Notes: generated by a model not told the origin, from the sequence alone. A stretch of DNA of 64,000 bases from an uncultured Prevotellaceae bacterium (GCA_900318865.1 ONMF01000001.1:186001-250000); one strand, 5' to 3'. Positions 1 through 9,304 are shown, numbered from the stretch's first letter. Numbers and translations: made by a program.

Positions 1-1668
1 ATGTTGCGACGACTCATTATTTCAAACTATGCACTCATCGACTGGCTGGAGATGACGTGGGACAGCGGGCTCACCATCATCACAGGTGAAACGGGAGCCG
101 GCAAATCGATTATTATCGGCGCATTGTCGCTCATTCTGGGTGAGCGGTGCGACAGCAAGGCAATCCGCGACCCCGAGAAGAAAACGATGGTGGAGGCCTC
201 GTTCGATATAGAGGGATTCGGCCTCGAGTCGTTTTTCAGCGAGAACGACCTCGACTATTTCGAGCATGAATGTATCATCAGGCGAGAAATAGCCGTTGGG
301 GGGCGTTCCCGGGCCTTTGTCAACGATTTGCCCGTGAATATAACCGTGCTGAAAGATTTGGCTACGCATCTTGTCGACATTCATTCACAGCACAGCAATA
401 TGTTGCTGGCAAAACCGCAATTTCAGCTCGATGTGATAGACAGTCTTGCCGGCAACCTGCCGTTGCGTAAGGCCTACGACACTTGCTACGCTGAGTTGAG
501 AGCGGCCGAGAAGCAGTTGAAGCAACTGCAGGAAGATTATGCCCAATCGCACGCCGAACAAGACTATCTTCAATTCCAGCTTGGACAGCTCATAGAAATA
601 AAACTCGCTGAAAATGAAGACACTGAACTTGAAAACCTCCAGCAACGATTGAGCAACGTGGCAACCCTGAAAGAGGCGTTGTGGACTGTGAAAGAAACCA
701 TGAATGGCGATGAACAATCATTGCTGAGTCATCTTAACACCGTTGCTGCCAGGCTCGAAGGCACCGTTGATGCGTTGCCCGAAGTGGCCGACCTTGCGCG
801 AAGAGTGCGCGAAGCAGCAATCGAGCTGAAAGATGTCACTCTCACTGTGAGCGGCATCGAGGACGACCTCGTCGATGATCCGGCCGAATTGGAAAGGGTG
901 AACGACAGGCTGAACGCCATCTATGCCCTTGAACGCAAACACAGTGTCAACTCGGTGAACGATCTGCTCGCCATACAGCAAAAACTGCAGGCTCAACTCG
1001 ATGCCTTCAACAGCAGCGATGACACTATTGCCGCCCTTCAAGCTCAAGTGGACGATGCAAGGCGCAAGGCCCAGTCGCTGGCCGAAGAACTTTCGGCCAC
1101 ACGCAAGCAGGTGGCACAGGAATTCGCCCACAAGATGAAGATGCTCGCCCAGCCTTTGGGCATGAAAAACATCGAGTTCGAGGTAGCATGCTCGACTGTT
1201 CCACTCAACGCCAACGGATGCGACTCTCTGGAATTCCGTGTGGCATTCAACAAAAATCAGTCCACAATGCCCATCAAGGACACCGCATCGGGCGGTGAGA
1301 TTTCCAGGGTGATGCTTTGTATCAAGGCCATTGTGGCGCAGACGGTGCAGTTGCCCACCATCATTTTTGACGAGGTGGACACCGGCGTGAGCGGCGATGT
1401 GGCCAATATGGTGGGAGAAATGATGGGCGACATAGCCCACACCATCCAGGTGATAACTATCACGCATCTGCCTCAGGTGGCCGCACATGGCATGCACCAC
1501 AAGAAGGTGTTTAAGACCGACACGGCCTTAGGAACCGTAACCGGAGTGGTAGATCTGGACGATGATGAACACATGATGGAGATTGCTCGCATGCTCAGCG
1601 GCAAGGACCTGAACGAGGCAGCCATTGCCAATGCAAAAGCCCTTATCTCAACAAGTAGAAAATCATGA
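1..1668 (+). CDS. recN: DNA repair ATPase RecN
   Basis: RecN is an SMC-like ATPase of double-strand break repair by recombination. The N-terminus LRRLIISNYALIDWLEM runs into the Walker A motif GETGAGKS (residues 29-36). A long charged coiled-coil region (about 150-380) follows, then the ABC signature SGGEISRVML, Walker B with the catalytic acid (IIFDEVDTG) and the switch histidine segment ITITHLPQVAA. At 555 residues it has the full family length. The ATG lies on the first base of the window and gives the N-terminus expected for the family, so the gene appears complete although its upstream region cannot be seen. Its end overlaps the next gene by 4 bp (ATGA), so the two are probably co-transcribed and translationally coupled. 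Confidence 0.96.
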   Translation: MLRRLIISNYALIDWLEMTWDSGLTIITGETGAGKSIIIGALSLILGERCDSKAIRDPEKKTMVEASFDIEGFGLESFFSENDLDYFEHECIIRREIAVGGRSRAFVNDLPVNITVLKDLATHLVDIHSQHSNMLLAKPQFQLDVIDSLAGNLPLRKAYDTCYAELRAAEKQLKQLQEDYAQSHAEQDYLQFQLGQLIEIKLAENEDTELENLQQRLSNVATLKEALWTVKETMNGDEQSLLSHLNTVAARLEGTVDALPEVADLARRVREAAIELKDVTLTVSGIEDDLVDDPAELERVNDRLNAIYALERKHSVNSVNDLLAIQQKLQAQLDAFNSSDDTIAALQAQVDDARRKAQSLAEELSATRKQVAQEFAHKMKMLAQPLGMKNIEFEVACSTVPLNANGCDSLEFRVAFNKNQSTMPIKDTASGGEISRVMLCIKAIVAQTVQLPTIIFDEVDTGVSGDVANMVGEMMGDIAHTIQVITITHLPQVAAHGMHHKKVFKTDTALGTVTGVVDLDDDEHMMEIARMLSGKDLNEAAIANAKALISTSRKS

Positions 1669-2423
1669 CCGACAACAAACAATTTATTTTTGGCATCCAT
1701 GCAGTGGCCGAAGCGCTTGAAGCTGCCAAGGACATCGACAAAATTTTTATTCGCCGCGATCTGAACGGTGAAAATGTTTCACACATCCTCGACATGGCAC
1801 ACAACCTCCGAGTTCCGGTGCAGCGTGTGCCGGTAGAACGCATCGACCGCATCACTCGCAAGAACCATCAGGGCGTGCTGGCCATGATGGCCGCCGTCAC
1901 TTATTACCAACTTGAACAGTTGCTGCCACAATACTATGATGAGGGCATCAATCCCTTTGTGGTGGTGCTTGACGGCGTGACCGATGTGCGCAACTTCGGT
2001 GCCATCGCCCGCACTTGCGAGTGTGCAGGGGTCAACGCCATTGTCATTCCCGACCACGACAGCGTCACGGTTAACGCCGATGCCGTGAAAACCTCGGCAG
2101 GAGCCCTGAATGTGCTGCCCGTGTGCCGCGAAAGAAATCTTGTCCAGGCCCTGCAACTGCTGCATGACAGCGGATTTATGATTGTGGGTACCAGCGACAA
2201 GAATGCCACGACTTACACGCAGCCCGATTACACGGGGCCCGTAGCCATCGTTCTCGGAGCAGAAGGAAACGGTATATCACCAGCCGTGATGCGGCAGTGC
2301 ACCATGCGGGTAAAAATCCCCGAGTTCGGGCAAATCAATTCGCTCAATGTGTCGGTGGCAGGTGGCATCATGATGTACGAGGTGGTGCGTCAGCGCCTTT
2401 CCGACGGCCAACAGGTGAAATAA
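1665..2423 (+). CDS. rlmB: 23S rRNA (guanosine 2'-O) methyltransferase, TrmH/RlmB family
   Basis: This is a SpoU/TrmH-class methyltransferase of 252 residues that transfers a methyl group from SAM to a ribose 2'-OH. The N-terminal part (FGIHAVAEAL, residues 8-18) is the small substrate-binding domain typical of RlmB. The trefoil-knot SPOUT domain shows all three motifs: DGVTDVRNFGAIART (103-117), VLGAEGNGIS (196-205) and IPEFGQINSLNVSVAGGI (218-235). The ATG overlaps the recN stop by 4 bp. RlmB methylates G2251 in E. coli. Family membership is secure. The exact target nucleotide is inferred from the extra N-terminal domain. Confidence 0.9.
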   Translation: MTDNKQFIFGIHAVAEALEAAKDIDKIFIRRDLNGENVSHILDMAHNLRVPVQRVPVERIDRITRKNHQGVLAMMAAVTYYQLEQLLPQYYDEGINPFVVVLDGVTDVRNFGAIARTCECAGVNAIVIPDHDSVTVNADAVKTSAGALNVLPVCRERNLVQALQLLHDSGFMIVGTSDKNATTYTQPDYTGPVAIVLGAEGNGISPAVMRQCTMRVKIPEFGQINSLNVSVAGGIMMYEVVRQRLSDGQQVK

Positions 2424-2427
2424 AACT

Positions 2428-2451
2428 GCCCCCATCGCTTGCATGTGGGGC
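2428..2451 (+). terminator. Hairpin between rlmB and nusB (possible terminator)
   Basis: GCCCCCAT and ATGTGGGGC pair as an 8-bp stem with one bulged T and a 7-nt loop, 4 bp after the rlmB stop and just before the nusB promoter box. No U-tract follows, so it may not terminate on its own. Confidence 0.35.
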
Positions 2452-2461
2452 CGATATTCAT

Positions 2462-2469
2462 TAACTTTG
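2462..2469 (+). promoter_or_regulatory. -7 box of the nusB promoter
   Basis: TAACTTTG matches the Bacteroidota primary sigma -7 consensus TAnnTTTG. It lies 26 bp upstream of the ATG at 2496 and inside the longer in-frame ORF that would start at 2439, which is why the downstream ATG was chosen for nusB. Confidence 0.65.
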
Positions 2470-2495
2470 CAAACCACAATAAACATATACAAAAA

Positions 2496-3428
2496 ATGAT
2501 CAATCGCATTCTGATTAGGATTAAGGTGGTGCAGGTATTGTACGCCTACGTTGTTTCCGGTGCCGAACACGACCTTGCTCATTACAAGAAAGAGCTGGTC
2601 ACGAGTTTCGAAAAATCCTACGAGCTCTATTACTATCTGCTCAAACTCATGATTGACTTGACCTACATGCAGGAACGCCGGCTCGACGATGCAAAGTACA
2701 AATATCAGCCTTCGCCCGAAGACTTGAATCCCAACATGAAGTTTGTGGAAAACAAACTGATAGCCGCCCTTTGCGACAATGAACAGCTGAACGCATATTT
2801 TGAGAAGCACCACATTTCATGGCAGGATGATGTGATTTTCATGAAGATGATGCTCGACAAGGTGCTTCATAGCAACTATTATATCAATTATATGGACAAC
2901 GATGCTTACGGCATCGACATCGATGCCAATTTATGGCGCGATTTGTTCAAGAATGTCATTTTCCCCGATCCCGACATGGCCGAGATGGTGGAAAGCAAAT
3001 CGCTCTTCTGGAGCATTGAGGATTTTGATATCATGGGGCAGTTTGTCCTCAAGACAATTCGCCGCATCGAGGAGGGGTTGCCCGAACCCATCTTGCCCAT
3101 GTTCAAAGACGAGGAGGACCGTCGCTTCGGTGAGTCGCTCTTTGCCGACACCGTCAGCCAGATGGAGCAGAACAATGAGCTGATAGACACACTGGTCAAG
3201 TCCGACCGCTGGGACAAGGACCGCATCGCCTTGATGGATCGCATCATCATGTGCATGGCCTTGACCGAAATGCAAGGCTATGAGAGCATCCCTACCGCAG
3301 TCACGCTCAACGAGTACATTGAGCTGGCCAAGAATTTCAGCACCACCAACAGCGGACATTTTGTCAATGGCATTCTCAATTCCGCTATGCGGCAGCTCAG
3401 GTCATCGGGCAAAATTGTGAAACCGTGA
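2496..3428 (+). CDS. nusB: Transcription antitermination factor NusB
   Basis: The protein has 310 residues. It is longer than the ~140-residue E. coli NusB, as usual in Bacteroidota, where a long N-terminal segment precedes the conserved C-terminal NusB fold. The start MINRILIRIKVVQVLYAY is typical. The C-terminal third holds the conserved part (DRIALMDRIIMCMALTEMQ, then PTAVTLNEYIELAKNFSTTNSGHFVNGIL). NusB binds boxA RNA with NusE/S10 during rRNA antitermination. An in-frame start at 2439 was rejected because the promoter box lies inside it. The gene opens the run nusB-yajC-ybbR-coaE, a common Bacteroidales order. Confidence 0.9.
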   Translation: MINRILIRIKVVQVLYAYVVSGAEHDLAHYKKELVTSFEKSYELYYYLLKLMIDLTYMQERRLDDAKYKYQPSPEDLNPNMKFVENKLIAALCDNEQLNAYFEKHHISWQDDVIFMKMMLDKVLHSNYYINYMDNDAYGIDIDANLWRDLFKNVIFPDPDMAEMVESKSLFWSIEDFDIMGQFVLKTIRRIEEGLPEPILPMFKDEEDRRFGESLFADTVSQMEQNNELIDTLVKSDRWDKDRIALMDRIIMCMALTEMQGYESIPTAVTLNEYIELAKNFSTTNSGHFVNGILNSAMRQLRSSGKIVKP

Positions 3429-3461
3429 AACGAATATTTTTCAAACTAATTTATAATCGTC

Positions 3462-3794
3462 ATGCTTAACAACATTCTCTTGCAAGCTTCGGCCGACCCC
3501 ATGGGCGGCATGAGCAGCATCATCATGATTGTGGCTCTTATCGCCATTTTCTACTTCTTCATGATCAGGCCGCAATCGCAGAAACAAAAGAAAATCAACG
3601 AATTCCGAAACAATTTGAAAAAAGGTGACAAGGTGATGACCGCCGGTGGCATCTACGGACGTATTAAGGAGATAAAAGAGAGCACCATGCTTCTTGAAAT
3701 TGCCGATGGCGTTAAAATCGAAATCGACAAGAACTCCATTTACGAGTCGATGAAGGATGTGGCCGAGACCGGTGCCGATGCCGCCAACCGATAA
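3462..3794 (+). CDS. yajC: Preprotein translocase subunit YajC
   Basis: This is a 110-residue inner-membrane protein. It has a short polar N-terminus, one transmembrane helix (about residues 17-33, IIMIVALIAIFYFFMIRP), then the family signature RPQSQKQKKINEFRNNLKKGDKVMTAGGIYGRI. YajC associates with SecDF and the Sec translocon. Here it sits 33 bp after nusB and 18 bp before the YbbR-like gene, so it is likely part of one operon. Confidence 0.95.
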   Translation: MLNNILLQASADPMGGMSSIIMIVALIAIFYFFMIRPQSQKQKKINEFRNNLKKGDKVMTAGGIYGRIKEIKESTMLLEIADGVKIEIDKNSIYESMKDVAETGADAANR

Positions 3795-3812
3795 TCGACG
3801 CACAAAGCCCCA

Positions 3813-4790
3813 ATGACACGCATAGGCGACACTTTCAGGCGAATTAAGGCAGTCATAATCGAGTCGAAATCAACCCGATCGGTTTTGCTCTACCTTTTTT
3901 TCGTTGTGGTGTCCACCGTGTTGTGGTATATCATGACGGCCAACAACGTGATTTCACTGGAGTTCAAGATTCCGATAAACATTACCGATGTGCCCGAGAA
4001 TGTGAGGTTTCTCAACCCCACGCCCGACACTGTCACCGTCACAGTGCAAGACAAGGGCTCGTCGTTCATCAAGTGGATGTTCAGTGCCAAGCCCAGTGTG
4101 AATCTGCGTTTCGAGGATTATAGCGACGACAATGGTCAGTTCCGCCTCGATGCCGCACATCTCAGGCGCCTGATTTCTTCCTTCTATTCTCGCAGTGCCA
4201 CCATCAAGTCGGTGCTGCCCGAAGCTGTCACCTTGCGATATACCGACCAACCCGGAAAACTTGTGCCTGTGGAGCTTGACATCGACATCGTGCCGGCCTT
4301 GCTCTACACCCAAAACGGGGCAGTGGGCAAGAGCCAGGACTCGGTGTTGGTCTATAGTGACAGCAAGACCCTTGAGACCATCACCGAAGTCTACACCTAT
4401 CATGTGCAGTTGCGAGACCTCACCGACACCGTGCGGAGGCGCGTGGCCATTGCACCTCTCAAGGGAGCTGTCGTGGAGCCGCGCACCATCGAGCTGATGA
4501 TACCCATCGAGAAAATGGTCACCAAGACCCAGATGATTGACATCTCGGTGCGCAATGCACCACAAGGCGTTAATGTGGTTGTCTTCCCCTCGAAGGTCCA
4601 AGCGGTGTACCGCACCACCATCAGCGGCTACAAAATGCACCGCGGTGAGTTCACTGCTGTGGTCGACTACAACAACATCGATCAAACCAAGCCCAAGGTG
4701 GCTCTACAATTGGGAGAAGTTCCGGGTGCTTATCAAGATGTGCATCTGGCCCTCGACAGTGTGGAATACATCATCGAGACCTACCGATGA
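3813..4790 (+). CDS. YbbR-like domain protein
   Basis: The protein has 325 residues: a basic N-terminus, one transmembrane anchor (about 22-43, SVLLYLFFVVVSTVLWYIMT) and a long extracytoplasmic part built of YbbR-like beta repeats. Examples are FKIPINITDVPENVRFLNPTPDTVTVTVQDKG near the start and MIDISVRNAPQGVNVVVFPSKVQAVYR near the end. Related proteins in Firmicutes (CdaR) regulate c-di-AMP synthase. That role is not established in Bacteroidota, and no cdaA is visible here. The end overlaps coaE by 4 bp, so the two are translationally coupled. Confidence 0.85.
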   Translation: MTRIGDTFRRIKAVIIESKSTRSVLLYLFFVVVSTVLWYIMTANNVISLEFKIPINITDVPENVRFLNPTPDTVTVTVQDKGSSFIKWMFSAKPSVNLRFEDYSDDNGQFRLDAAHLRRLISSFYSRSATIKSVLPEAVTLRYTDQPGKLVPVELDIDIVPALLYTQNGAVGKSQDSVLVYSDSKTLETITEVYTYHVQLRDLTDTVRRRVAIAPLKGAVVEPRTIELMIPIEKMVTKTQMIDISVRNAPQGVNVVVFPSKVQAVYRTTISGYKMHRGEFTAVVDYNNIDQTKPKVALQLGEVPGAYQDVHLALDSVEYIIETYR

Positions 4791-5359
4791 AACTCATAGC
4801 CATTGCCGGAGGAATTGGCAGCGGCAAGTCGGTGCTGTGCCGCATCCTGTCTACCATGGGTTATCTGGTTTACGACACCGACAGCGCCGCCCGCAGGCTT
4901 ATGAACCTCGATGAACTACTACGAGCAAGGCTAACCGATGCTTTCGGACCCGAAACGTATCACCCCGACGGCACGCTCAATCGGTCGTGGCTGGCCGCAA
5001 AAGTGTTCGGCAGGGCAGAAGAGCTCAAAAAACTCAATTCCATTGTGCATCCGGCGGTAGCAACCCATTTGATGCAATGGGCTCAGTCGGTTCCGGCACC
5101 AGTGGCGTTTGTGGAGACGGCGCTCATCAACACCGGTGGCATCAGGCCCCTGGTGCAGGGCGTTTGGATGGTACAGGCTCCCGTAGCTGTGCGTTGCAGC
5201 AGGGTGATGGCACGCAGTGGGCTTTCAGAGTGCCAGGTGCTTCAACGAATCAAGCGGCAAGCAGCCGATGACTGCCCCGGAGTCGGCGATGTGCCGATTG
5301 TCAATGATTCATGCCGGCCTTTGCTGCCGCAAATAATTGAGGCGTTGCAAACCTTGTGA
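4787..5359 (+). CDS. coaE: Dephospho-CoA kinase
   Basis: This 190-residue protein catalyses the last step of coenzyme A synthesis, ATP-dependent 3'-phosphorylation of dephospho-CoA. The P-loop GGIGSGKS is at residues 8-15, followed by the substrate region YDTDSAARRLM. Further on are LKKLNSIVHPAV, the conserved HP segment, and VETALINTGG in place of the usual D-x-P-L-L-F-E segment. The C-terminal region (RSGLSECQVLQRIKRQ) is the lid. Its ATG overlaps the YbbR-like stop. Confidence 0.93.
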   Translation: MKLIAIAGGIGSGKSVLCRILSTMGYLVYDTDSAARRLMNLDELLRARLTDAFGPETYHPDGTLNRSWLAAKVFGRAEELKKLNSIVHPAVATHLMQWAQSVPAPVAFVETALINTGGIRPLVQGVWMVQAPVAVRCSRVMARSGLSECQVLQRIKRQAADDCPGVGDVPIVNDSCRPLLPQIIEALQTL

Positions 5360-5403
5360 ATCAAAAAAATATAACATAGAAACAAACAAAAACAAAACAA
5401 ACC

Positions 5404-5826
5404 ATGCTTAAGAATGTATTATCTATCTCAGGAAAATCCGGACTGTTCAAACTCATTGCCTATGGCAAAAACGGACTCATCGTTGAAAGTTTTGCCGATA
5501 AAAAACGTTTCAGTGCCCAAGCGCGTGACAAAGTGATTTCATTGGGCGACATCGCCATCTACACGCAAGACCAGGAGGTGCCACTGTGGCAAGTGTTTGA
5601 AACAATTTATAAAAAATACGAGGGCAAGCCGCTCGACACCGCTGAACTCAAGACCGGAGCCCAGCTTTACGAGTTCTTCAATCAAGTACTTCCCGACTTT
5701 GACCAAGACCGGGTCTACACCAGCGACATCAAGAAAGTGGTCAACTGGTACAATGCACTGGTGGGTGCCGGCTTCACCGAGTTCAAGACCGAAGAACCTC
5801 AAGAAGAGGAAACCGACAAGCAGTAA
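5404..5826 (+). CDS. DUF5606 domain protein
   Basis: This 140-residue cytoplasmic protein belongs to a small Bacteroidota family (DUF5606). It opens LKNVLSISGKSGLFKLIAYGKN, a compact beta-rich N-terminal module, followed by a helical part (LWQVFETIYKKYEGKPLD, then KTGAQLYEFFNQVLPDFDQDRVYTSDIKKVVNWYNAL). The last 12 residues are very acidic. No catalytic motif is visible and the function is unknown. It follows coaE by 44 bp of A-rich sequence with no terminator, so it is probably the distal part of the same operon. Confidence 0.82.
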   Translation: MLKNVLSISGKSGLFKLIAYGKNGLIVESFADKKRFSAQARDKVISLGDIAIYTQDQEVPLWQVFETIYKKYEGKPLDTAELKTGAQLYEFFNQVLPDFDQDRVYTSDIKKVVNWYNALVGAGFTEFKTEEPQEEETDKQ

Positions 5827-5844
5827 ACTCGGCCAATTACCCAC

Positions 5845-6411
5845 ATGAAACGTCAGCTGTGCCACATCCTTGTCATGCTGCTGGCAGTGACCTTGCTGCC
5901 GGCTGCCACATCGTGCCGCAGCAAGAAGGACAATATCATCTACTATAAATCCGACAAAGACAAAGGCAAAAAAGACAAGGAGGCCAAACAGCAGGACGCC
6001 CAGTGGGCCACACTCGATATTAAACTCGACCGTCATGACAACAAGGCACTCTACACCGAGCTAAAAACTTGGCTTGGGGTGCCTTATCGTTATGGTGGCC
6101 ACTCTCGCCGCGGCACCGACTGCTCGGGCATGGTCATGGAAGTCTATCAGGCCGTTTATGGATTGAAGCTGCAGCGAAACTCGGCCAAAATGTTCGAGCG
6201 CGACTGCCGGGAAATCCAAAAGAAAGACTTGCGCGAGGGCGACCTCGTGTTTTTCGCCACCGGCGGCGGCAACCGCATCTCCCATGTGGGCATCTACTTG
6301 AAGGATGGCCACTTCGTTCACGCCTCATCGTCGAGAGGGGTGGTGGTGAACCACCTCGATGAGCGTTATTACACCCGCCACTGGCGCTGCGCCGGTCGCG
6401 TGAAGCACTGA
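5845..6411 (+). CDS. NlpC/P60 family lipoprotein (cell-wall peptidase)
   Basis: This is a probable peptidoglycan endopeptidase of 188 residues. The signal peptide ends in a lipobox-like AATSC with Cys24 as the predicted lipidated residue, followed by a Lys/Asp-rich linker (25-50). The NlpC/P60 domain carries catalytic Cys93 (GTDCSGMV), His147 (RISHVGIYL) and a third polar residue, probably His159 (HFVHASSS). These enzymes cleave stem peptides, typically gamma-D-Glu-mDAP bonds. It ends 13 bp from the convergent comEC end. Confidence 0.9.
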   Translation: MKRQLCHILVMLLAVTLLPAATSCRSKKDNIIYYKSDKDKGKKDKEAKQQDAQWATLDIKLDRHDNKALYTELKTWLGVPYRYGGHSRRGTDCSGMVMEVYQAVYGLKLQRNSAKMFERDCREIQKKDLREGDLVFFATGGGNRISHVGIYLKDGHFVHASSSRGVVVNHLDERYYTRHWRCAGRVKH

Positions 6412-6424
6412 ATGCCGCAAGGGA

Positions 6425-8422
6425 TTACCGGCCGCGTTCAACATCAAATTTCACGATAGCTCCCGAGCGGCGCATCGTTGTATAGGGCACCCCCACACTG
6501 TCGCATTCATGCGCCAACCGGTCGTGCTCTTTTTCATAGATACTTCCAGTCAGTACCACATGCAGCCGTTTTCCCTTGCCGGCCGTGGTGATTTTTAGAA
6601 TTTTATCGACGTGGCCGTGAAAACGCCGTGTCACAAGCAGACAATCATCAAAAACCACACATCCCTGATGAAGGGTGTAAAGGCTGTCATGCCCCAACTC
6701 TACATGCTCAATCCCATGATGGGCAAGGAAAGCGGCCTGCCGATGCTCAAAGCCCTCGAGGTCGAAATCACTGGCATCGGGCACCCACAGCATGGCGCGA
6801 GCATGATTGAAATGCATGATGGGAGTGGCGTTATAGGTGTTGAAAACCACCCGGCCTCTGCGCGGCGTGTGCGTGTGCAGCCACCATCGGTTCACACCGG
6901 CGGCAACCAGCACCAGCGACGCCAAAAGCCAAAGCATGCGCCGCCGCGGCTTGTGCCAGATGGCGTAGGCCAGCAGAATGAACATGAAATAGCAGAAAAC
7001 ATCTATCCCCGTCACAAAAACACGGTCGATGTGTCCCCACGACAAGTGGCTCAGCCATCCTGTTACGGCATCCATCGGTGTGTAACACCACTCGAGCAGC
7101 GTGTTGAGCCAGGTCATTTCTCCTCCTGTCGCGCACACCACCAAGAACAACGCCGCAAGCATTAGAAAAACAGGGACAATGGGCAATACCAGCAGGTTGG
7201 CAACTACCGACAGCAGCGCCACGCCATGAAAATAATAAGCCGTCAACGCAAGGGTTGAAAGCATTGCCACCACCGAGGTGATTGCCGTGCCCGCCACATA
7301 GGCAAGCACACGGTTTCGCACTCTTTCCAGCCGGGGAGCGAACAATAAAATGGAAGCCACGGTGATGAAACTCAGCTGGAACCCAACCGACCGAAGTGCC
7401 TGCGGAGAGAAGTATAAGATGAGAAGAGCTGCAACGAGCAACGCATTCAGCGCATTGTTGCGCCTGAAAAACATCAAACCCGCAAAGGAGAATCCCACCA
7501 TCACCGCCGACCGTACCACCGACGGCGAAGCACCGGTAAAGAAAACAAATGCCGCTATGCAGCACAGTGTGATGGCCAGCCGCCATTTGCGTGCCCCCAA
7601 ATAATCGAGCGGCAGAAACAGCCACCAGAGCAGCAAGGTGATAATGCCCAGGTGAAGTCCGCTCAATGCCAGCACATGAGCCACACCCGAGCGGGAAAAG
7701 GCTTGCCGGGTCTCATTGTCGATAAAACGGCGCTCACCCACGAGCATCGCAATAACAAAGTGCTGGACTTCGGGCTCCAGCGTGCTGGCAAGGATGCGCC
7801 GCTCCATCCGATGACGAAGGTTGCATAAGCGTGCCGGCCAATTGTCGTGATGGCCGCTGGGCTGCAACCGCCTGACGTCGATATGCTCTTGATACAAGAT
7901 ACCCTTGTCGGCTAAATATTGCCGGTAATCCATCTCATCAGGATTGCCGTTGTTGGCGACTGCCTGCAGGCGACCTGGAATAGTGACCACATCCCCCGCG
8001 CGCAGCCTGTAGTCACACCCGCGTGTGGTGAGCAAAATGTGGGGTGAATGTCGGTCGCCGCCAGTCAGTTGCACATCCATCATCATGGAAAAATCACGAA
8101 AGGTGATGTCGTTAATCATCACTTCGACGGGCCGATTGTTGATTTGTCGCAAGTCGATTGTGTGAGGCCTTCGCACCAGTGTGGTGGCACCGCCAAGCGC
8201 GATGCCCATCAGAATAATGGGGAGGGTGAACCACACCCGAGCGGCATAACGTGCTTGTGGACTGCGCGACACGAGCCACAATGCCGCATAACCGGCAACA
8301 CCTGCTCCTGCCATCACGGCCACCCACCACCATGACGGGACACGCCAAGCAAGCAGAATACCAAGCACGAATGGCGCTAAAATTCTTAAGATGGGTAATT
8401 GGCTGGCAGGTGACGGCTTCAT
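6425..8422 (-). CDS. comEC: ComEC/Rec2 family competence membrane protein
   Basis: The protein has 665 residues and many transmembrane helices. Residues ~15-95 hold the first helices. A soluble OB-like segment (about 100-210) contains RAGDVVTIPGRLQ. The competence core follows, with the signature RSGVAHVLALSGLHLGIITLLLW and a run of hydrophobic helices. The C-terminal ~140 residues resemble a degenerate metallo-beta-lactamase-like region with no visible HxHxDH motif. Homologues form the inner-membrane channel for incoming single-stranded DNA. The start MKPSPASQLPILRILAP at 8422 was chosen because an upstream in-frame start at 8524 would overlap aroE by 77 bp. Confidence 0.85.
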   Translation of the reverse strand: MKPSPASQLPILRILAPFVLGILLAWRVPSWWWVAVMAGAGVAGYAALWLVSRSPQARYAARVWFTLPIILMGIALGGATTLVRRPHTIDLRQINNRPVEVMINDITFRDFSMMMDVQLTGGDRHSPHILLTTRGCDYRLRAGDVVTIPGRLQAVANNGNPDEMDYRQYLADKGILYQEHIDVRRLQPSGHHDNWPARLCNLRHRMERRILASTLEPEVQHFVIAMLVGERRFIDNETRQAFSRSGVAHVLALSGLHLGIITLLLWWLFLPLDYLGARKWRLAITLCCIAAFVFFTGASPSVVRSAVMVGFSFAGLMFFRRNNALNALLVAALLILYFSPQALRSVGFQLSFITVASILLFAPRLERVRNRVLAYVAGTAITSVVAMLSTLALTAYYFHGVALLSVVANLLVLPIVPVFLMLAALFLVVCATGGEMTWLNTLLEWCYTPMDAVTGWLSHLSWGHIDRVFVTGIDVFCYFMFILLAYAIWHKPRRRMLWLLASLVLVAAGVNRWWLHTHTPRRGRVVFNTYNATPIMHFNHARAMLWVPDASDFDLEGFEHRQAAFLAHHGIEHVELGHDSLYTLHQGCVVFDDCLLVTRRFHGHVDKILKITTAGKGKRLHVVLTGSIYEKEHDRLAHECDSVGVPYTTMRRSGAIVKFDVERGR

Positions 8423-8447
8423 TACGAAATACCGTATAGGGTGGTTG

Positions 8448-9239
8448 TCATTGGGCAGCTGTGGTGCCGCCGTTGCCGGTCCACACCTCGTAGGAGAGGA
8501 AGGCTTGCAGCAGCAGCATTTCAAGCCCGTTTTTTGTTTCGGCTCCGGCTTGGCGCGCCTGCTTGAGGAAAGTGGTCTCGCCTGGGTTGTAAATCAGGTC
8601 ATAGCACAGGTGATGAGGCGTGAGCAGGCGACAGGGAAAATCGGGACATTGCTCCACATGAGGATACATGCCCACCGGTGTGGCGTTAACAATGATGCCG
8701 TGGCTGGCAACCATGGCGCGAGTAATTTCCTCGTAGGCGATCGTGCTGGCATTTTTGCGTCGCGACACAAAACTCACCTCCACATTTAATGCTGCCAGAG
8801 CAGTTGCCACAGCCTTGGCAGCTCCGCCAGTACCCATCACCAGAGCCGAGCGGCGCTGGGGAGTGAGCATGGGTTCGATAGTCATTCCGAAGGCGCGTGC
8901 ATCGGTGTTGTGTCCCTCAAGGCCTATAACTTCGCCATCGTGGTCGCGCAAAATCTTGATTACGTTCACCGCGCCCACGGCTTGAGCACTGGCGTGCATA
9001 GCAGTGAGAAACGGAATGACCTGTTCCTTGTAGGGAGTGGTGACGTTTAGCCCTCGCAGGTTGGGATATTGACCCACGATTTCGAGCAGGTGATTCACGT
9101 CGTCAATCTCAAAATTGACATAGCGGGCATCGATGCCCTCACCGGTAAACTTATGATTGAAATAGTCCATCGAGAAGGAATGCTCAAGGGGGCATCCCAC
9201 CAGGCCATAGAGGCTTTCATAGCTGTGAAGAGGTTTCAT
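8448..9239 (-). CDS. aroE: Shikimate dehydrogenase
   Basis: AroE reduces 3-dehydroshikimate to shikimate with NADPH in the aromatic amino acid pathway. The 263-residue protein shows the substrate-binding start (YGLVGCPLEHSFSMDYFN), the catalytic lysine region GLNVTTPYKEQVIPFL (Lys in PYKE), NTDARAFG with the conserved Asp, and the nucleotide-binding loop GTGGAAKAVATAL. Only the promoter-bearing end of a hairpin repeat lies upstream (from 9268). comEC follows after 25 bp, so the two probably share a transcript. Confidence 0.94.
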   Translation of the reverse strand: MKPLHSYESLYGLVGCPLEHSFSMDYFNHKFTGEGIDARYVNFEIDDVNHLLEIVGQYPNLRGLNVTTPYKEQVIPFLTAMHASAQAVGAVNVIKILRDHDGEVIGLEGHNTDARAFGMTIEPMLTPQRRSALVMGTGGAAKAVATALAALNVEVSFVSRRKNASTIAYEEITRAMVASHGIIVNATPVGMYPHVEQCPDFPCRLLTPHHLCYDLIYNPGETTFLKQARQAGAETKNGLEMLLLQAFLSYEVWTGNGGTTAAQ

Positions 9240-9267
9240 AGGGCGTTGTAAGTTTATTTGTTGTTTG

Positions 9268-9304
9268 CAAAATTAGTGCAAGTTGAGTGAAAAACCAAAT
9301 GAAT
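9268..9304 (-). repeat. Promoter-bearing hairpin repeat, partial copy, upstream of aroE
   Basis: Read on the minus strand it gives TTTG, 20 nt, TAATTTTG (box at 9268-9275), a full Bacteroidota promoter pointing at aroE 28 bp away. The sequence AAATTAGTGCAAGTTGAGTG is the start of the repeat family seen at 37190, 54923, 59290 and 62041. The distal half of the hairpin is missing or too diverged to recognise. Confidence 0.75.

Noticed and set aside
8423..8524. Longer N-terminus for ComEC starting at 8524
   Set aside because: It would overlap aroE by 77 bp and adds a Cys/Pro-rich stretch unlike the family. The ATG at 8422 gives a normal start.
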